DNA of 64,000 nucleotides from Pleurocapsa minor HA4230-MV1 (GCA_019359095.1 JAHHHZ010000036.1:1-64000); one strand, 5' to 3'; positions 7,411 to 16,011 are shown, numbered from the stretch's first letter. Notes: a model not told the origin generated them from the sequence alone. Translations and numbers: made by a program.

Positions 7411-9609
7411 ATGTTAAAAGATGCATTAGTTGTTGGTATTAATAGCTACCAAGCTGAAGGCTTAAGAAATCTCCAAGCCTCTGCTGAGGATGCTGAAGCG
7501 ATCGCACGTATCCTCGAACAACATGGTGAATTTAACATTCAAAGATTACCTGAAGCTATAACAAGAGATACGAAGAAACCCTATATTGGTAAAGAAATTC
7601 AAGTTAGTTTAACTCAATTACAAGATGCTTTAATCAAACTATTCAATCCACAAGGGCGCAATATCCCCGACACAGCGTTATTTTACTTTTCAGGGCATGG
7701 AATCCGCAGCACATCGGGAATTACAGAAGGATTTTTAGCTAGCAGTAATGTCGATCCGAATCAAAGATTTTATAGTTTATCTTTGCAATGGTTGCGTCGT
7801 TTACTGCAAGAAAGTCCAATTAAACAGCAAATTATTTGGTTAGATTGTTGTCATAGTGGGGAATTACTTAACTTTAATGAAGCCGATCCTGGTGATGTTG
7901 GTCAAGCTAGAGATCGTAGTTTCATTGCAGCTTCTAGAGAATTTGAACAGGCTTATGAAGATTTAGGCGATCGCTACAGTGTTTTAACTAAAGTTCTTTT
8001 AGAAGGATTAGATCCTACTCGTTGTCCTCAACAATGGATAACTAACATCAGTTTAGTGGATTTTATTGATAAGAATTTAAAGAATGCCACTCAAAGACCA
8101 ATTTATAGTAACTTTGGCGCACCGATTGATTTAACTCGCACTTTAACAGCAACAGAAACCATAACACAAACACAAGCAACGACAGAAATTTGTCCCTATA
8201 AAGGATTGCAGTATTTTGAAAGCGATGACGCTGACTATTTTTATGGACGAGAAGAATTAACCGACACCCTACTCAATAAAATTAGACAAGATAATTTTCT
8301 CGCTATATTAGGGGCTTCTGGTAGTGGTAAATCTTCGGTACTCAGGGCGGGATTAGTCCATCAGTTAAAACTAGGATATAAACTAGCTAATTCTAGAGAT
8401 TGGCAAATTTTAATTACCGTCCCCACCGAAAATCCCCTCAAAAGATTAGCAGAATTATTTGTTGACTCGAATTTATCTCAATTAGATAAAGCAGAACAAT
8501 TAGGCAAAGCAGAAGGATTATTAAAAGAAGGCGCGGAAGGATTACGCAAATTAATACAAACTGCTGAAGTTAGCCGTGTCGTTCTAATTATCGACCAGTT
8601 TGAGGAAGTATTTACCTTGTGTCAAAACAATGACGAACGAGAGAAGTTTTTTCAGTGCATCTTCGGGGCGTTGGCAACAACTGAAAATAAACTCTGCCTC
8701 ATTCTTGCCATGCGGGTGGATTTTTTGGGTAAGTGTCTGGAAAAGCATTACAGCGGACTGGGGAAAAAGATACAGGAGAATTTAATTACTGTTACTGCTA
8801 TGTCTGAAGGGCAGTTAAGAGAAGCAATTATTAAACCTGCTGATCGAGTCAACCTGATAGTAGAAGAAGAATTAGTCGAAGAAATACTCAGGGATGTCAA
8901 AGGTTCACCAGGAATTTTACCATTACTTCAATATACCTTAACCGAAATCTGGAAATGGAAAACCGATAATTGCTTAAAACTGACTACCTATACAAAATTA
9001 GGCAGAATAGCTGGCACCTTAAATAAACGGGCAACGGAAGTATATAACTCATTTAATGAAGAAGAAAAAGAAACAGCTAAATATATCTTTTTGTCGCTTA
9101 CTCAGCTAGGAGAAGGAACAGAAAATACTCGAAGAAGGGTATTAAAACGAGATTTAATTACTAATAAACATTCTGAAACTGTTATCGATAATGCAGTTAA
9201 AAAATTAGCAGATGAAAAGTTAATTGTCACTAGCGAACAAGTAGCCAAAGGTTCTCAATTAAGCAGAGAAGCAGTAGTTGATGTTGCCCATGAAGCATTA
9301 ATTAGGAATTGGGATTTATTGGGCAAATGGTTAGATGAAAGTAGGAGTAATCTTTTAGAACAAAGAAAGATTGAAAACGATGCACGAGCATGGCAAGAGT
9401 CAGGCAAGAAAAGTGATTATTTATTACAAGGATTTCGTTTAAAAGAAGCCAATAAATTTCAAAAAGAATCGAGGGATAAATATTCTTTGTCAACCTTGGC
9501 AGAAGCTTTTATCAAAAAAAGTATTAGTAAAAAACGTAACAATTTATTCAAGTTTTTGATAATTCCTTTATTTGGCACAGGAATTGTTGGATTTTTTCTT
9601 TATCGATAA
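7411..9609 (+). CDS. Caspase (C14)-nSTAND1 NTPase, C-terminus cut by an in-frame stop
   Basis: 732 residues. A metacaspase-like peptidase domain (1-240) has catalytic His96 in FYFSGHG and Cys147 in WLDCCHSGE. The linker CPYKGLQYFESDDADYFYGR (261-280) is the classic entry to nSTAND1, followed by Walker A GASGSGKSS (301-309), Walker B VVLIIDQFEEV (390-400) and the helical STAND region to about 690. A single transmembrane helix occupies about 711-731 and the protein stops at 9607-9609. Family members continue after that helix into sensor repeats (WD40, FGE-sulfatase or pentapeptide). Here the repeats follow in the same frame after the TAA, so the sensor part appears cut off. Presumed role: signal-triggered protease of a defence or cell-death system. 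Confidence 0.88.
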   Translation: MLKDALVVGINSYQAEGLRNLQASAEDAEAIARILEQHGEFNIQRLPEAITRDTKKPYIGKEIQVSLTQLQDALIKLFNPQGRNIPDTALFYFSGHGIRSTSGITEGFLASSNVDPNQRFYSLSLQWLRRLLQESPIKQQIIWLDCCHSGELLNFNEADPGDVGQARDRSFIAASREFEQAYEDLGDRYSVLTKVLLEGLDPTRCPQQWITNISLVDFIDKNLKNATQRPIYSNFGAPIDLTRTLTATETITQTQATTEICPYKGLQYFESDDADYFYGREELTDTLLNKIRQDNFLAILGASGSGKSSVLRAGLVHQLKLGYKLANSRDWQILITVPTENPLKRLAELFVDSNLSQLDKAEQLGKAEGLLKEGAEGLRKLIQTAEVSRVVLIIDQFEEVFTLCQNNDEREKFFQCIFGALATTENKLCLILAMRVDFLGKCLEKHYSGLGKKIQENLITVTAMSEGQLREAIIKPADRVNLIVEEELVEEILRDVKGSPGILPLLQYTLTEIWKWKTDNCLKLTTYTKLGRIAGTLNKRATEVYNSFNEEEKETAKYIFLSLTQLGEGTENTRRRVLKRDLITNKHSETVIDNAVKKLADEKLIVTSEQVAKGSQLSREAVVDVAHEALIRNWDLLGKWLDESRSNLLEQRKIENDARAWQESGKKSDYLLQGFRLKEANKFQKESRDKYSLSTLAEAFIKKSISKKRNNLFKFLIIPLFGTGIVGFFLYR

Positions 9610-9627
9610 ATCAGCATTCAAACCGCT

Positions 9628-10353
9628 TTGAAAACTGTTCAAGAAACCCAAGGGGAAAAATCTAACATTAGAAGATATAAAGCTTTAGAAAATTTGAATT
9701 CTTGGGGAGAATCTTTGAAAAATACGCCTTTAGAGAAAGTAAATCTATCAAACATCGATCTTCCTGATGCCGACCTCAATGGTGCCAACCTCAATGGTGC
9801 CAACCTCAGGAGTGCCAACCTCAGGAGTGCCAACCTCAGGAGTGCCGACCTCGTTGGTGCCAACCTCAATGGTGCCTTCCTCTATGATGCCAACCTCGTT
9901 GGTGCCAACCTCAGGAGTGCCGACCTCGTTGGTGCCAACCTCAGGAGTGCCAACCTCAATGGTGCCGACCTCAATGGTGCCGACCTCGTTGGTGCCGACC
10001 TCGTTGATGCCAACCTCAATGGTGCCTACCTCAGGAGTGCCGACCTCAATGGTGCCTACCTCAATGGTGCCAACCTCAGGAATGCCGACCTCGTTGATGC
10101 CTACCTCAATGGTGCCTTACTCAATGGTGCCTTACTCAATGGTGCCGACCTCAGGGGTGCCAACCTCAGGGGTGCCAAAAACCTAACCAACTCTCAAATC
10201 AAATCTGCTTGTTTCTGGGATCAAGCCATTTATAAAGGACATTTTGATTATAAATATAATGAATGGGTTACTGACGAGAAAGCCAATCAGCAATACATAG
10301 ACCAACTTAAAAAAGACAAATCCTCCGATCCCGAAACTCCACCAGATTGCTAG
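9628..10353 (+). pseudogene. Pentapeptide-repeat sensor domain, detached 3' part of the caspase-nSTAND gene
   Basis: 241 residues in exactly the same frame as the upstream gene, separated by one TAA and six sense codons. The only available start is TTG at 9628 with no ribosome site, so independent translation is doubtful. The first 45 residues (LKTVQETQG...YKALENLNSWGESL) resemble the linker that joins a membrane helix to repeats in intact family members. About 28 A(N/D)LxG pentapeptides follow (about 48-185), predicted to fold as a right-handed quadrilateral beta-helix, then a 55-residue tail. It could be a broken gene, a stop codon read through at low level, or a base-calling error. Confidence 0.7.
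9766..10182 (+). repeat. Tandem 15-bp repeats encoding pentapeptides
   Basis: About 28 consecutive 15-base units, nearly all variants of GGTGCCAACCTCAAT, AGTGCCAACCTCAGG or GGTGCCGACCTCGTT. Third codon positions are almost as conserved as the others, which signals recent duplication or gene conversion rather than old protein repeats. Confidence 0.9.
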
Positions 10354-10380
10354 TAAGTGGAAATGATAGACTTCCTTGAT

Positions 10381-10533
10381 AGGGTCAGGGGTCAGGGGTC
10401 AGGGGTCAAGAGGTCAGGGGTCAGAGGTCAGAGGTCAGGGGTTAGGGGTCAGAGGTCAGGGGTTAGGGGTCAGGAGTCAGGGGTTAGGGGTCAGGGGTTA
10501 GGGGTCAGGGGTTAGGGGTCAGGGGTCAGAGAT
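10381..10533 (+). repeat. Heptamer array (GGGGTCA/GGGGTTA)n, about 20 copies
   Basis: Continuous array of 7-base units GGGGTCA with GGGGTTA and GAGGTCA variants, just after the pentapeptide ORF. Such short tandem heptamers (STRR type) are known from cyanobacteria. The complementary array lies at 10953-10979, on the far side of the next gene. Confidence 0.9.
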
Positions 10534-10590
10534 CACAATTGTAGACTTTTAGTTAAGGATAAAATTGGACTATTAAGTTTATTTTTTACC

Positions 10591-10962
10591 ATGCTTAATA
10601 ATAGCAATACTATTCAAGATAGAACAAAAAAATTTGCAATTAGAGTTATTAATGCTTATACAAAAATAACAAAAATAGATCACTATGATGATGCTGTGAG
10701 AGTATTATCCAAACAGTTCTTACGTTCTGGCACATCAATTGGAGCAAACTGTGCTGAAGCAATTTCCGCTCAGTCTAGAAAAGACTTTATCAACAAATAT
10801 GAAATAGCTTTGAAAGAAGCAAGAGAGACTCAATATTGGATAGAAATAATGATCGAAGCAGAAATTGTCAAGCGAGAAAAATTTGCTTTGCTACTCCAAG
10901 AAATAGACTTTATTATCAGAACCTTGGTAACTATAATCAAGTCTCTAAAATCTGACCCCTGA
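10591..10962 (+). CDS. Four-helix-bundle protein (S23 / 23S rRNA intervening-sequence family)
   Basis: 123 residues of the TIGR02436 family. Key features are FAIRVINAYTKI near residue 15, LRSGTSIGANCAEAISAQSRKDFINKYEIALKEA-type helices in the middle (split here around 45-75) and ETQYWIEIMI near 78. The fold is a four-helix bundle that forms pentamers. Relatives are encoded within 23S rRNA intervening sequences, and the Avd proteins of diversity-generating retroelements are distant kin. The function of stand-alone copies is unknown. The last three residues (SDP) and the TGA stop come from the TGACCCC heptamer array. Complementary arrays flank the gene on both sides, so it may move or be excised as a unit. 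Confidence 0.85.
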   Translation: MLNNSNTIQDRTKKFAIRVINAYTKITKIDHYDDAVRVLSKQFLRSGTSIGANCAEAISAQSRKDFINKYEIALKEARETQYWIEIMIEAEIVKREKFALLLQEIDFIIRTLVTIIKSLKSDP

Positions 10963-10979
10963 CCCCTGACCCCTGACCT
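10953..10979 (+). repeat. Heptamer array (TGACCCC)3-4, inverse of the upstream array
   Basis: TGACCCC repeated, the reverse complement of GGGGTCA at 10381-10533. It encodes the final residues and stop codon of the four-helix-bundle gene. Confidence 0.9.
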
Positions 10980-11042
10980 CTAAAGCTATTAGCCATGAAT
11001 TGATTCTAGGGCGGATTAGTGTGGCGATCGCATTGTAACTTG

Positions 11043-11690
11043 CTAACTCAATTGTTGATAAAAATCTTCTTCAATAGTTAGTGGTGTTTCCTTCAATCCT
11101 CTATTAACAAATGTAATTAAAAAGTTGGAAGATATTTCGGGTAAACAAATACTATTTTGTGTTTCTAAATATTCAGAATCGACCAATTGATAAAACGCAA
11201 TTTTATTATCTTGCCAACGCGAATGTGGAACAAGCTCCCTAAACGGGAGCGTTTCCATTCGCCAAAACCAAACCTCTTTAACTCCTAAAGATTGATACTT
11301 TTCTAAATCTGCAATACTTCCACTTGTATACGTAACTTCTATAGCTAGATCGGGAATAGATTTATCTATTTTAAAAGCAAAACTACGATCTGGTTCTTTG
11401 CCAGCTAGAGGTGAATTTTTAATAGTAGTCGAACCCATTGGAAAATAAATCAAATTATATTTACGACAATAAGTTTTAATTAAACCATTAATAATTTCTG
11501 CTATTCTTTCATGATTTCTACTTGGAGACACAATTGTTATAATTCCATTCCAATAAGATGCTTTATATCCGATATCTGTTTCCACTAATTGTTCATAATC
11601 AGACCAACTCATGTTATTTAAAGTCAATATTTGATCTGCTCTATTGGCGCGATCGCTATTTATAGGAAGATTCAAGACATCTGTAAACAT
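11043..11690 (-). CDS. Uma2-family (DUF820) restriction-endonuclease-fold protein
   Basis: 215 residues. Uma2 proteins have a PD-(D/E)XK nuclease fold and are greatly expanded in cyanobacteria, often near mobile or defence genes; their target is unknown. Diagnostic parts are MSWSDYEQLVE near 28, the strand pair IPDLAIEVTYTS near 112 holding the Asp and Glu of the active site, and LEKYQSLGVKEVWFWR near 127 with the lysine and the characteristic VxEVWxW strand. ATG at 11690. A HIP1 octamer lies in the 5' coding part. It stands alone between the four-helix-bundle gene and the MntA-HepT pair. Confidence 0.88.
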   Translation of the reverse strand: MFTDVLNLPINSDRANRADQILTLNNMSWSDYEQLVETDIGYKASYWNGIITIVSPSRNHERIAEIINGLIKTYCRKYNLIYFPMGSTTIKNSPLAGKEPDRSFAFKIDKSIPDLAIEVTYTSGSIADLEKYQSLGVKEVWFWRMETLPFRELVPHSRWQDNKIAFYQLVDSEYLETQNSICLPEISSNFLITFVNRGLKETPLTIEEDFYQQLS

Positions 11691-11785
11691 GACTAAATTT
11701 TTCCGATCTTTATTCTTGTAATTATAGGCTAATTGAGTTATTTGACCTGTAGCTTGCTTCCCAAAGGGTATTTATTCGAGACGGA

Positions 11786-12127
11786 TTAGTATTGCGATCG
11801 CAATATCTTTTCTAATTCTATTACTAAAGGAGCAAGATCATTTTGTACAGTTGCCCAAACAACATCTTCGTCTACATTTAAATAGTCATGAACAACTTTA
11901 CTTCGCATTCCAACGATCGCTTTCCATGGATGAGAATAAATTGCTCGAAATTCTGGCGAGATTCTACGGGCAGCTTCGCCAATAATTTGTAGTAGATGAG
12001 TTAACGCTAAACGTAATTTTTCATCGTTATCAAAATCTTCTCGACTAATATCTTTGACAAAGTTAATTGCCTTATTAGAGTTATCAATTATGTGTCTAAT
12101 ATAAACACGCTCATCCTTCTGCGACAT
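11786..12127 (-). CDS. hepT: HepT-type RNase toxin (DUF86)
   Basis: 113 residues, all helical, HEPN superfamily. The catalytic R-x4-H-x-Y motif is intact as RSKVVHDY near residue 76, and AARRISPEFRA plus the early YIRHIIDNSNKAI helix are typical. HepT is an RNase toxin that its cognate MntA antitoxin neutralises by adding AMP to the motif tyrosine. Its ATG overlaps the end of mntA by 17 bases, so translation is coupled, and antitoxin first is the normal order. Confidence 0.88.
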   Translation of the reverse strand: MSQKDERVYIRHIIDNSNKAINFVKDISREDFDNDEKLRLALTHLLQIIGEAARRISPEFRAIYSHPWKAIVGMRSKVVHDYLNVDEDVVWATVQNDLAPLVIELEKILRSQY

Positions 12128-12422
12128 AGCAAACTTCCATTTCCGATAAAATGCGATCGCGAATTTGATAGTTTAAAAATTTAGGTGTTACTAAGTCAAT
12201 TTCTCTCCCTTCAAACAATTGGGAAATTTCTTCTTGGATTTGATGCAATTTAATAAATCCAGGTGTATGTCCAGATTGAAATTCTACCAACACATCTATA
12301 TCACTATTAGGAGTAAAATCGTTTCGCAGAACCGAACCAAATAAAGCAAATTTATTGATGTGGTATCTTTGACAGAATTGTTTTATTTTAGCTATGGGAA
12401 TTTCTATATTTTTTACTTTCAT
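12111..12422 (-). CDS. mntA: MntA-type nucleotidyltransferase antitoxin
   Basis: 103 residues of the minimal nucleotidyltransferase family. The catalytic pattern GS-x10-DxD is perfect (GSVLRNDFTPNSDIDVLVEF, near residues 29-48), with a third acidic residue in REIDLV near 83. It AMPylates HepT to silence it. It leads a two-gene minus-strand operon, overlapping hepT by 17 bases. The ATG at 12422 is preceded by an AT-rich stretch with no clear ribosome site. Confidence 0.88.
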   Translation of the reverse strand: MKVKNIEIPIAKIKQFCQRYHINKFALFGSVLRNDFTPNSDIDVLVEFQSGHTPGFIKLHQIQEEISQLFEGREIDLVTPKFLNYQIRDRILSEMEVCYVAEG

Positions 12423-12668
12423 AAGATACCAAAGTCTAGCGAAATTCTAATGATATTTTACATTCATGGTTGATTTTTTTTCTGCGATCGCAAAAGTTAC
12501 ACCTGATTTTAGATCGCGTGTTAAAGAAATTCTAGTTATTTAGAGCGATCGTTATTATTGAATAGAATGGTCATAAAGCGATCTCGCCTTAACTAAAAAT
12601 TAAGGAGCAACACAGCAAAGATTATAAATTCCTCTGACTATTTACTCCTTAACCCTGTCGCCTATGAC

Positions 12669-14216
12669 CTAACTAGCTACTTTTTCTACTTCTAGTTTGG
12701 AAGCAATATAGTTAGCAAGCTGAGTATTAATCTGTTCTTTAACAATAAAGCGATACTCGGTAAAGTGTTCAAGATAAGCACATAAAGTTAGATAAATCTC
12801 TAGCTGGCGGGGCTTTTTAACTAACACCTGAATCAAATTTTTCCAAAATAGCATCCGAGTATTCGCTATTACTCCTTGTTTCCAGAGAATTAAACCTAAA
12901 GCACGAATTGTTTTCCAACTTGGTCTTAGAGACTTAGCATTTTGTACAGCACCTAGCATCATATAGTAGCGAAAAACACGCTCCAGATAAGCTGCGGGGT
13001 CATATAGTTTCCAAAAAGCATTGACATACTCCGTAGCAATATCTTCAATATTTCTAGTGGGGACAAAGTTCATCAAGGTTGTTTGATTAATATTTGCCGA
13101 ACCGTTAAGTAATCTACCCTCTTTTTCTAGCCGATCCCACAAAGCTGTGCTGGGTAATGCCTGAAGCATACTAAACATTGCCAAGGGAATATTCGTTTGT
13201 TCGACAAACTGGACAATGCGATCGCCTGCCTGGGGTTTTTCACCATCAAACCCAATGATAAACCCTGCCATTACTTGCATTCCTGCGGTAGTAATTTTAT
13301 TAATGGATTCTGTCAGCGGATCGCGAGTATTCTGAAATTTGCTAGTTAAAGCCAAACTGTCTTGATCGGGAGTCTCTATTCCTAAAAAGACTTTTTTGAA
13401 GTTACATTCCACCATTAACTTCATCAACTCGTCATCCTGAGCTAAATCTACTGAAGCTTCTGTAGTTAAGCCAAACGGATAACCTTTTTCTGCCATCCAA
13501 ACTTTTAATTCTTGGAGCAACAGCTTAACGTTGCGCTTGTTGCCGATAAAGTTATCATCCACCATGAAAACTGCACCACGCCAACCAAGATTATAAATAC
13601 ACTCCAACTCCGCTAATAACTGCTCTGGAGTCTTGGTACGGGGTTTGCGTCCGTAAAGCACGATGATATCGCAGAATTCGCACTGAAAAGGACAGCCACG
13701 CGAAAACTGCACCGACATATTATCGTAAGCAGTCAAATCGAGGAGATCGTAACGAGGAATCGGCGTCTCTGTTACCGCAGGCTTTTCTGTTGAGCGAAAA
13801 ACCCCAGAGCGATCGCCCCGTTCAATTGCCGCAATGAACATTGGCAGGGTGATTTCTCCTTCATCCAAAACCAAAAAGTCCGCAGCTTCGACTTCCTGGG
13901 GAGATGTTGTGGCATAAGGCCCCCCTACAGCAACGAGCTTGTTACGATTTTTTGCCTCCAAGATTTGAGCCAACATATCATTCTTCTGCACAATCATGCC
14001 AGAAATGATTACTAACTCTGCCCAATCCCAATCAGATTCGGTGACTTCTTGAATATTATGGTCTACTAGTCTGAACTCCCACGATTGAGGTAAAATAGCT
14101 GCCACGGTAATTAAACCCAAAGGTGGCATGAGAGCTTTGCAGTCTACCAAAGCTAAAGTTTTCTCAAATGACCAAAAACTTTTAGGGAATAAGGGGTATA
14201 GCAATAAAACCCGCAT
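12669..14216 (-). CDS. B12-binding-domain radical SAM protein with DUF4070 C-terminus
   Basis: 515 residues. The N-terminal cobalamin-binding Rossmann domain (1-140) is followed by a radical SAM core with the cluster motif CPFQCEFC (Cys175, Cys179, Cys182) and by a C-terminal DUF4070-type region rich in aromatic residues (about 370-515). This architecture is that of a large family including hopanoid methylases (HpnP, HpnR) and related B12-dependent methylases or cyclases. Several paralogues usually occur per cyanobacterium, so I do not assign a symbol. It is encoded alone, with a 607-base gap upstream. Confidence 0.85.
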   Translation of the reverse strand: MRVLLLYPLFPKSFWSFEKTLALVDCKALMPPLGLITVAAILPQSWEFRLVDHNIQEVTESDWDWAELVIISGMIVQKNDMLAQILEAKNRNKLVAVGGPYATTSPQEVEAADFLVLDEGEITLPMFIAAIERGDRSGVFRSTEKPAVTETPIPRYDLLDLTAYDNMSVQFSRGCPFQCEFCDIIVLYGRKPRTKTPEQLLAELECIYNLGWRGAVFMVDDNFIGNKRNVKLLLQELKVWMAEKGYPFGLTTEASVDLAQDDELMKLMVECNFKKVFLGIETPDQDSLALTSKFQNTRDPLTESINKITTAGMQVMAGFIIGFDGEKPQAGDRIVQFVEQTNIPLAMFSMLQALPSTALWDRLEKEGRLLNGSANINQTTLMNFVPTRNIEDIATEYVNAFWKLYDPAAYLERVFRYYMMLGAVQNAKSLRPSWKTIRALGLILWKQGVIANTRMLFWKNLIQVLVKKPRQLEIYLTLCAYLEHFTEYRFIVKEQINTQLANYIASKLEVEKVAS

Positions 14217-14823
14217 AATAAATGCCTCAGATTAAAAATTCAAAGTTATATAAGCTTATCTTGTCAGCATAAATAACGTCGTTAAAGGTTTATGTAATTC
14301 TCACAGGGTAAACTTGATAGTAAACTCAAATGCCTCATTAACTATCTGCCAAAAGAGCTATTGAGTTCTAGAGACAAATAATTATCTGCTTTGTTATTTG
14401 TTGAAAATAATTTAATCCGTACCCCCAAAATATTAGCCTATTTGATCTTTGAGCGATTACAATTCAATGATCATTTTTGGTTCTGCATACTGATTGCACA
14501 ATTCTAATTAATCAGCAAAAATACTGAACAAAATACGCTTCAAGTTATCGCCTCATACCTAAGATTGAAAATAGTTAAATAAATCATAAAAAAAGACTAA
14601 CCTAAGATAGTACCTGAGTAAAATTATCTAAGTTATATTAGGGATCAAAGTTTATTCGCTTGTTATGCTTGTCAAAAAGAGAATTTTAGAGCGGATAATG
14701 ACTTTACTATTGATTTCTAGTCAACACATTTAAGCGATATCAAATTGAAACAAATTTTTAAGAAATTTTTAAGAAAACCAGATCGCAGATTAACCATCTA
14801 ACCAGTATTTAAAAACTAAACTA
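14217..14823. other. 607-base divergent intergenic region
   Basis: AT-rich, no ORF with coding character. The right end holds two 11-base direct repeats (TTTTTAAGAAA) at 14755-14776, about 50 bases before the DUF1830 start, resembling a PHO-box layout. Otherwise nothing recognised. Confidence 0.5.
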
Positions 14824-15111
14824 ATGTTATCTTCTCTTACACGACCTACTCCTGAACTTACTCTTTGCTGCTATGTGAATGCAACTGCTCATGTCGAGGT
14901 AATTCGGATCACTAATATTCCTCACTGGAACCTAGAGCGAGTAGTCTTTCCTGGACAACGTTTGCTGTTTAAAGCACCAGCTTTTGCCAAACTAGAAATA
15001 CATACTGCAATGAGCATTAGTTCCATTATCTCTGAGACAATTGATTGCCAGGATTTGGTCTTACCAGCTTCATTCCGTGCTGATACAACAACATCACCTT
15101 GGACAGCCTAA
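14824..15111 (+). CDS. DUF1830 domain protein
   Basis: 95 residues. The block LCCYVNATAHVEVIRITNIP (about 14-33), followed by ERVVFPGQRLLFKAP and LEIHT, is the signature of DUF1830, a small family almost confined to cyanobacteria with no known function. No membrane or signal segment. ATG at 14824. It is a single-gene unit followed by a HIP1-based hairpin at 15133-15180. Direct repeats just upstream suggest regulated expression. Confidence 0.88.
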   Translation: MLSSLTRPTPELTLCCYVNATAHVEVIRITNIPHWNLERVVFPGQRLLFKAPAFAKLEIHTAMSISSIISETIDCQDLVLPASFRADTTTSPWTA

Positions 15112-15132
15112 ATAATCAAGATTAAATTAAGC

Positions 15133-15180
15133 AAAAAACGATCGCTTGATACCGAACTGGTTTTAAGGCGATCGCTTTTT
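15133..15180 (+). terminator. HIP1-based hairpin after the DUF1830 gene
   Basis: CGATCGC (15139-15145) pairs with GCGATCG (15168-15174), extended by A5/T5 arms with one bulge. The loop is 22 bases. The arms come from two copies of HIP1, so the hairpin may be a by-product. The T run at 15176-15180 supports termination. Confidence 0.5.
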
Positions 15181-15275
15181 AATTAGATGCAAAGGTCAAG
15201 AGATCATTCAGCGCCAGCAGTGTTGGTAAACTGCGGTATCTTAAAAATTGAATGGCATTTTTATCTTTGTAAACG

Positions 15276-15935
15276 ATGAGCAATCCACCTCTAGATTCAA
15301 AACAAACATTAGAGCAACTTCATTGGCGTTATGCCACTAAAAAATTTAATTCTGAGCAGAAAATACCTGAAGAAACTTGGAAAACCCTAGAGCAAAGTTT
15401 GGTGTTAGCCCCTTCATCGTTTGGTTTGCAGCCTTGGAAATTTTTGGTGATTCGTAATCCTGAAATACGCCAACAGCTTTTACCACACTCATGGGGACAA
15501 ACTCCTGTGGTTGATGCTTCCCATCTAGTTGTCTTTGCGATTAAAAATAATATTGACGATACTGACGTCGATCGCCATATTCAGCGAATGGCAGAAGTAC
15601 AGCAAACTGAGCCTGAAAATTTATCAGGTTTGGGCAAAATGGTTAAAGGTTTTTTGGATCAGCCTCCTTATCCTCTTGATGTCAACAACTGGGCAGCAAG
15701 ACAAGCTTATATTGCTCTGGGATTTTTTATGACCTGTGCTGCAATGTTAGAAATTGATACGTTACCGATGGAAGGATTTGTTCCCGCTAAATATAATGAA
15801 GTTTTGGGACTAAACGATCAAGGCTACAGCTCTGTTGTTCTCTGCGCTGCGGGATACCGTGCTGATGATGATAAATATGCCACTAGTCCTAAAGTTCGTT
15901 ATCCTACCGATAAAGTAGTTCAGTACGTAGATTAA
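15276..15935 (+). CDS. Nitroreductase-family NAD(P)H-dependent oxidoreductase
   Basis: 219 residues of the NfsB/NfnB-like FMN flavoenzyme family. The RYATKKFN opening (18-25), LAPSSFGLQPWKFLVI (44-59) with the FMN-phosphate contacts, the NNWAARQAYIALGFFM helix near 140 and the late MEGF segment are characteristic. Members reduce nitroaromatics, quinones or flavins by two electrons; the physiological substrate is unknown. ATG at 15276, stop at 15935, then a strong terminator, so it is monocistronic. Confidence 0.9.
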   Translation: MSNPPLDSKQTLEQLHWRYATKKFNSEQKIPEETWKTLEQSLVLAPSSFGLQPWKFLVIRNPEIRQQLLPHSWGQTPVVDASHLVVFAIKNNIDDTDVDRHIQRMAEVQQTEPENLSGLGKMVKGFLDQPPYPLDVNNWAARQAYIALGFFMTCAAMLEIDTLPMEGFVPAKYNEVLGLNDQGYSSVVLCAAGYRADDDKYATSPKVRYPTDKVVQYVD

Positions 15936-15982
15936 GTAGATTAACTTCATCTCACTTAATCATAAATTTAATCGATCTTACG

Positions 15983-16011
15983 GGCAGCTAATTAGTTAAC
16001 TGCCTTTTTTT
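15983..16011 (+). terminator. Terminator of the nitroreductase gene
   Basis: GGCAG (15983-15987) pairs with CTGCC (16000-16004), followed by seven T. Confidence 0.8.

Noticed and set aside
9767-10186. Frame of MVPTS repeats overlapping the pentapeptide region
   Set aside because: It is the second reading frame of the 15-base repeat; its regularity is a shadow of the pentapeptide frame.
10381-10533. Possible CRISPR array
   Set aside because: Units are 7 bases with no spacers; a heptamer array, not direct repeats separated by unique sequence.
12465-12542. 25-codon frame between mntA and the radical SAM gene
   Set aside because: Starts with ATG but has no ribosome site, a HIP1 site inside and no recognisable motif; probably chance.
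12669-14216. Naming the radical SAM gene hpnP (hopanoid C-2 methylase)
   Set aside because: The architecture fits but many paralogues share it; residue-level proof would need phylogeny, and no hopanoid genes are near.
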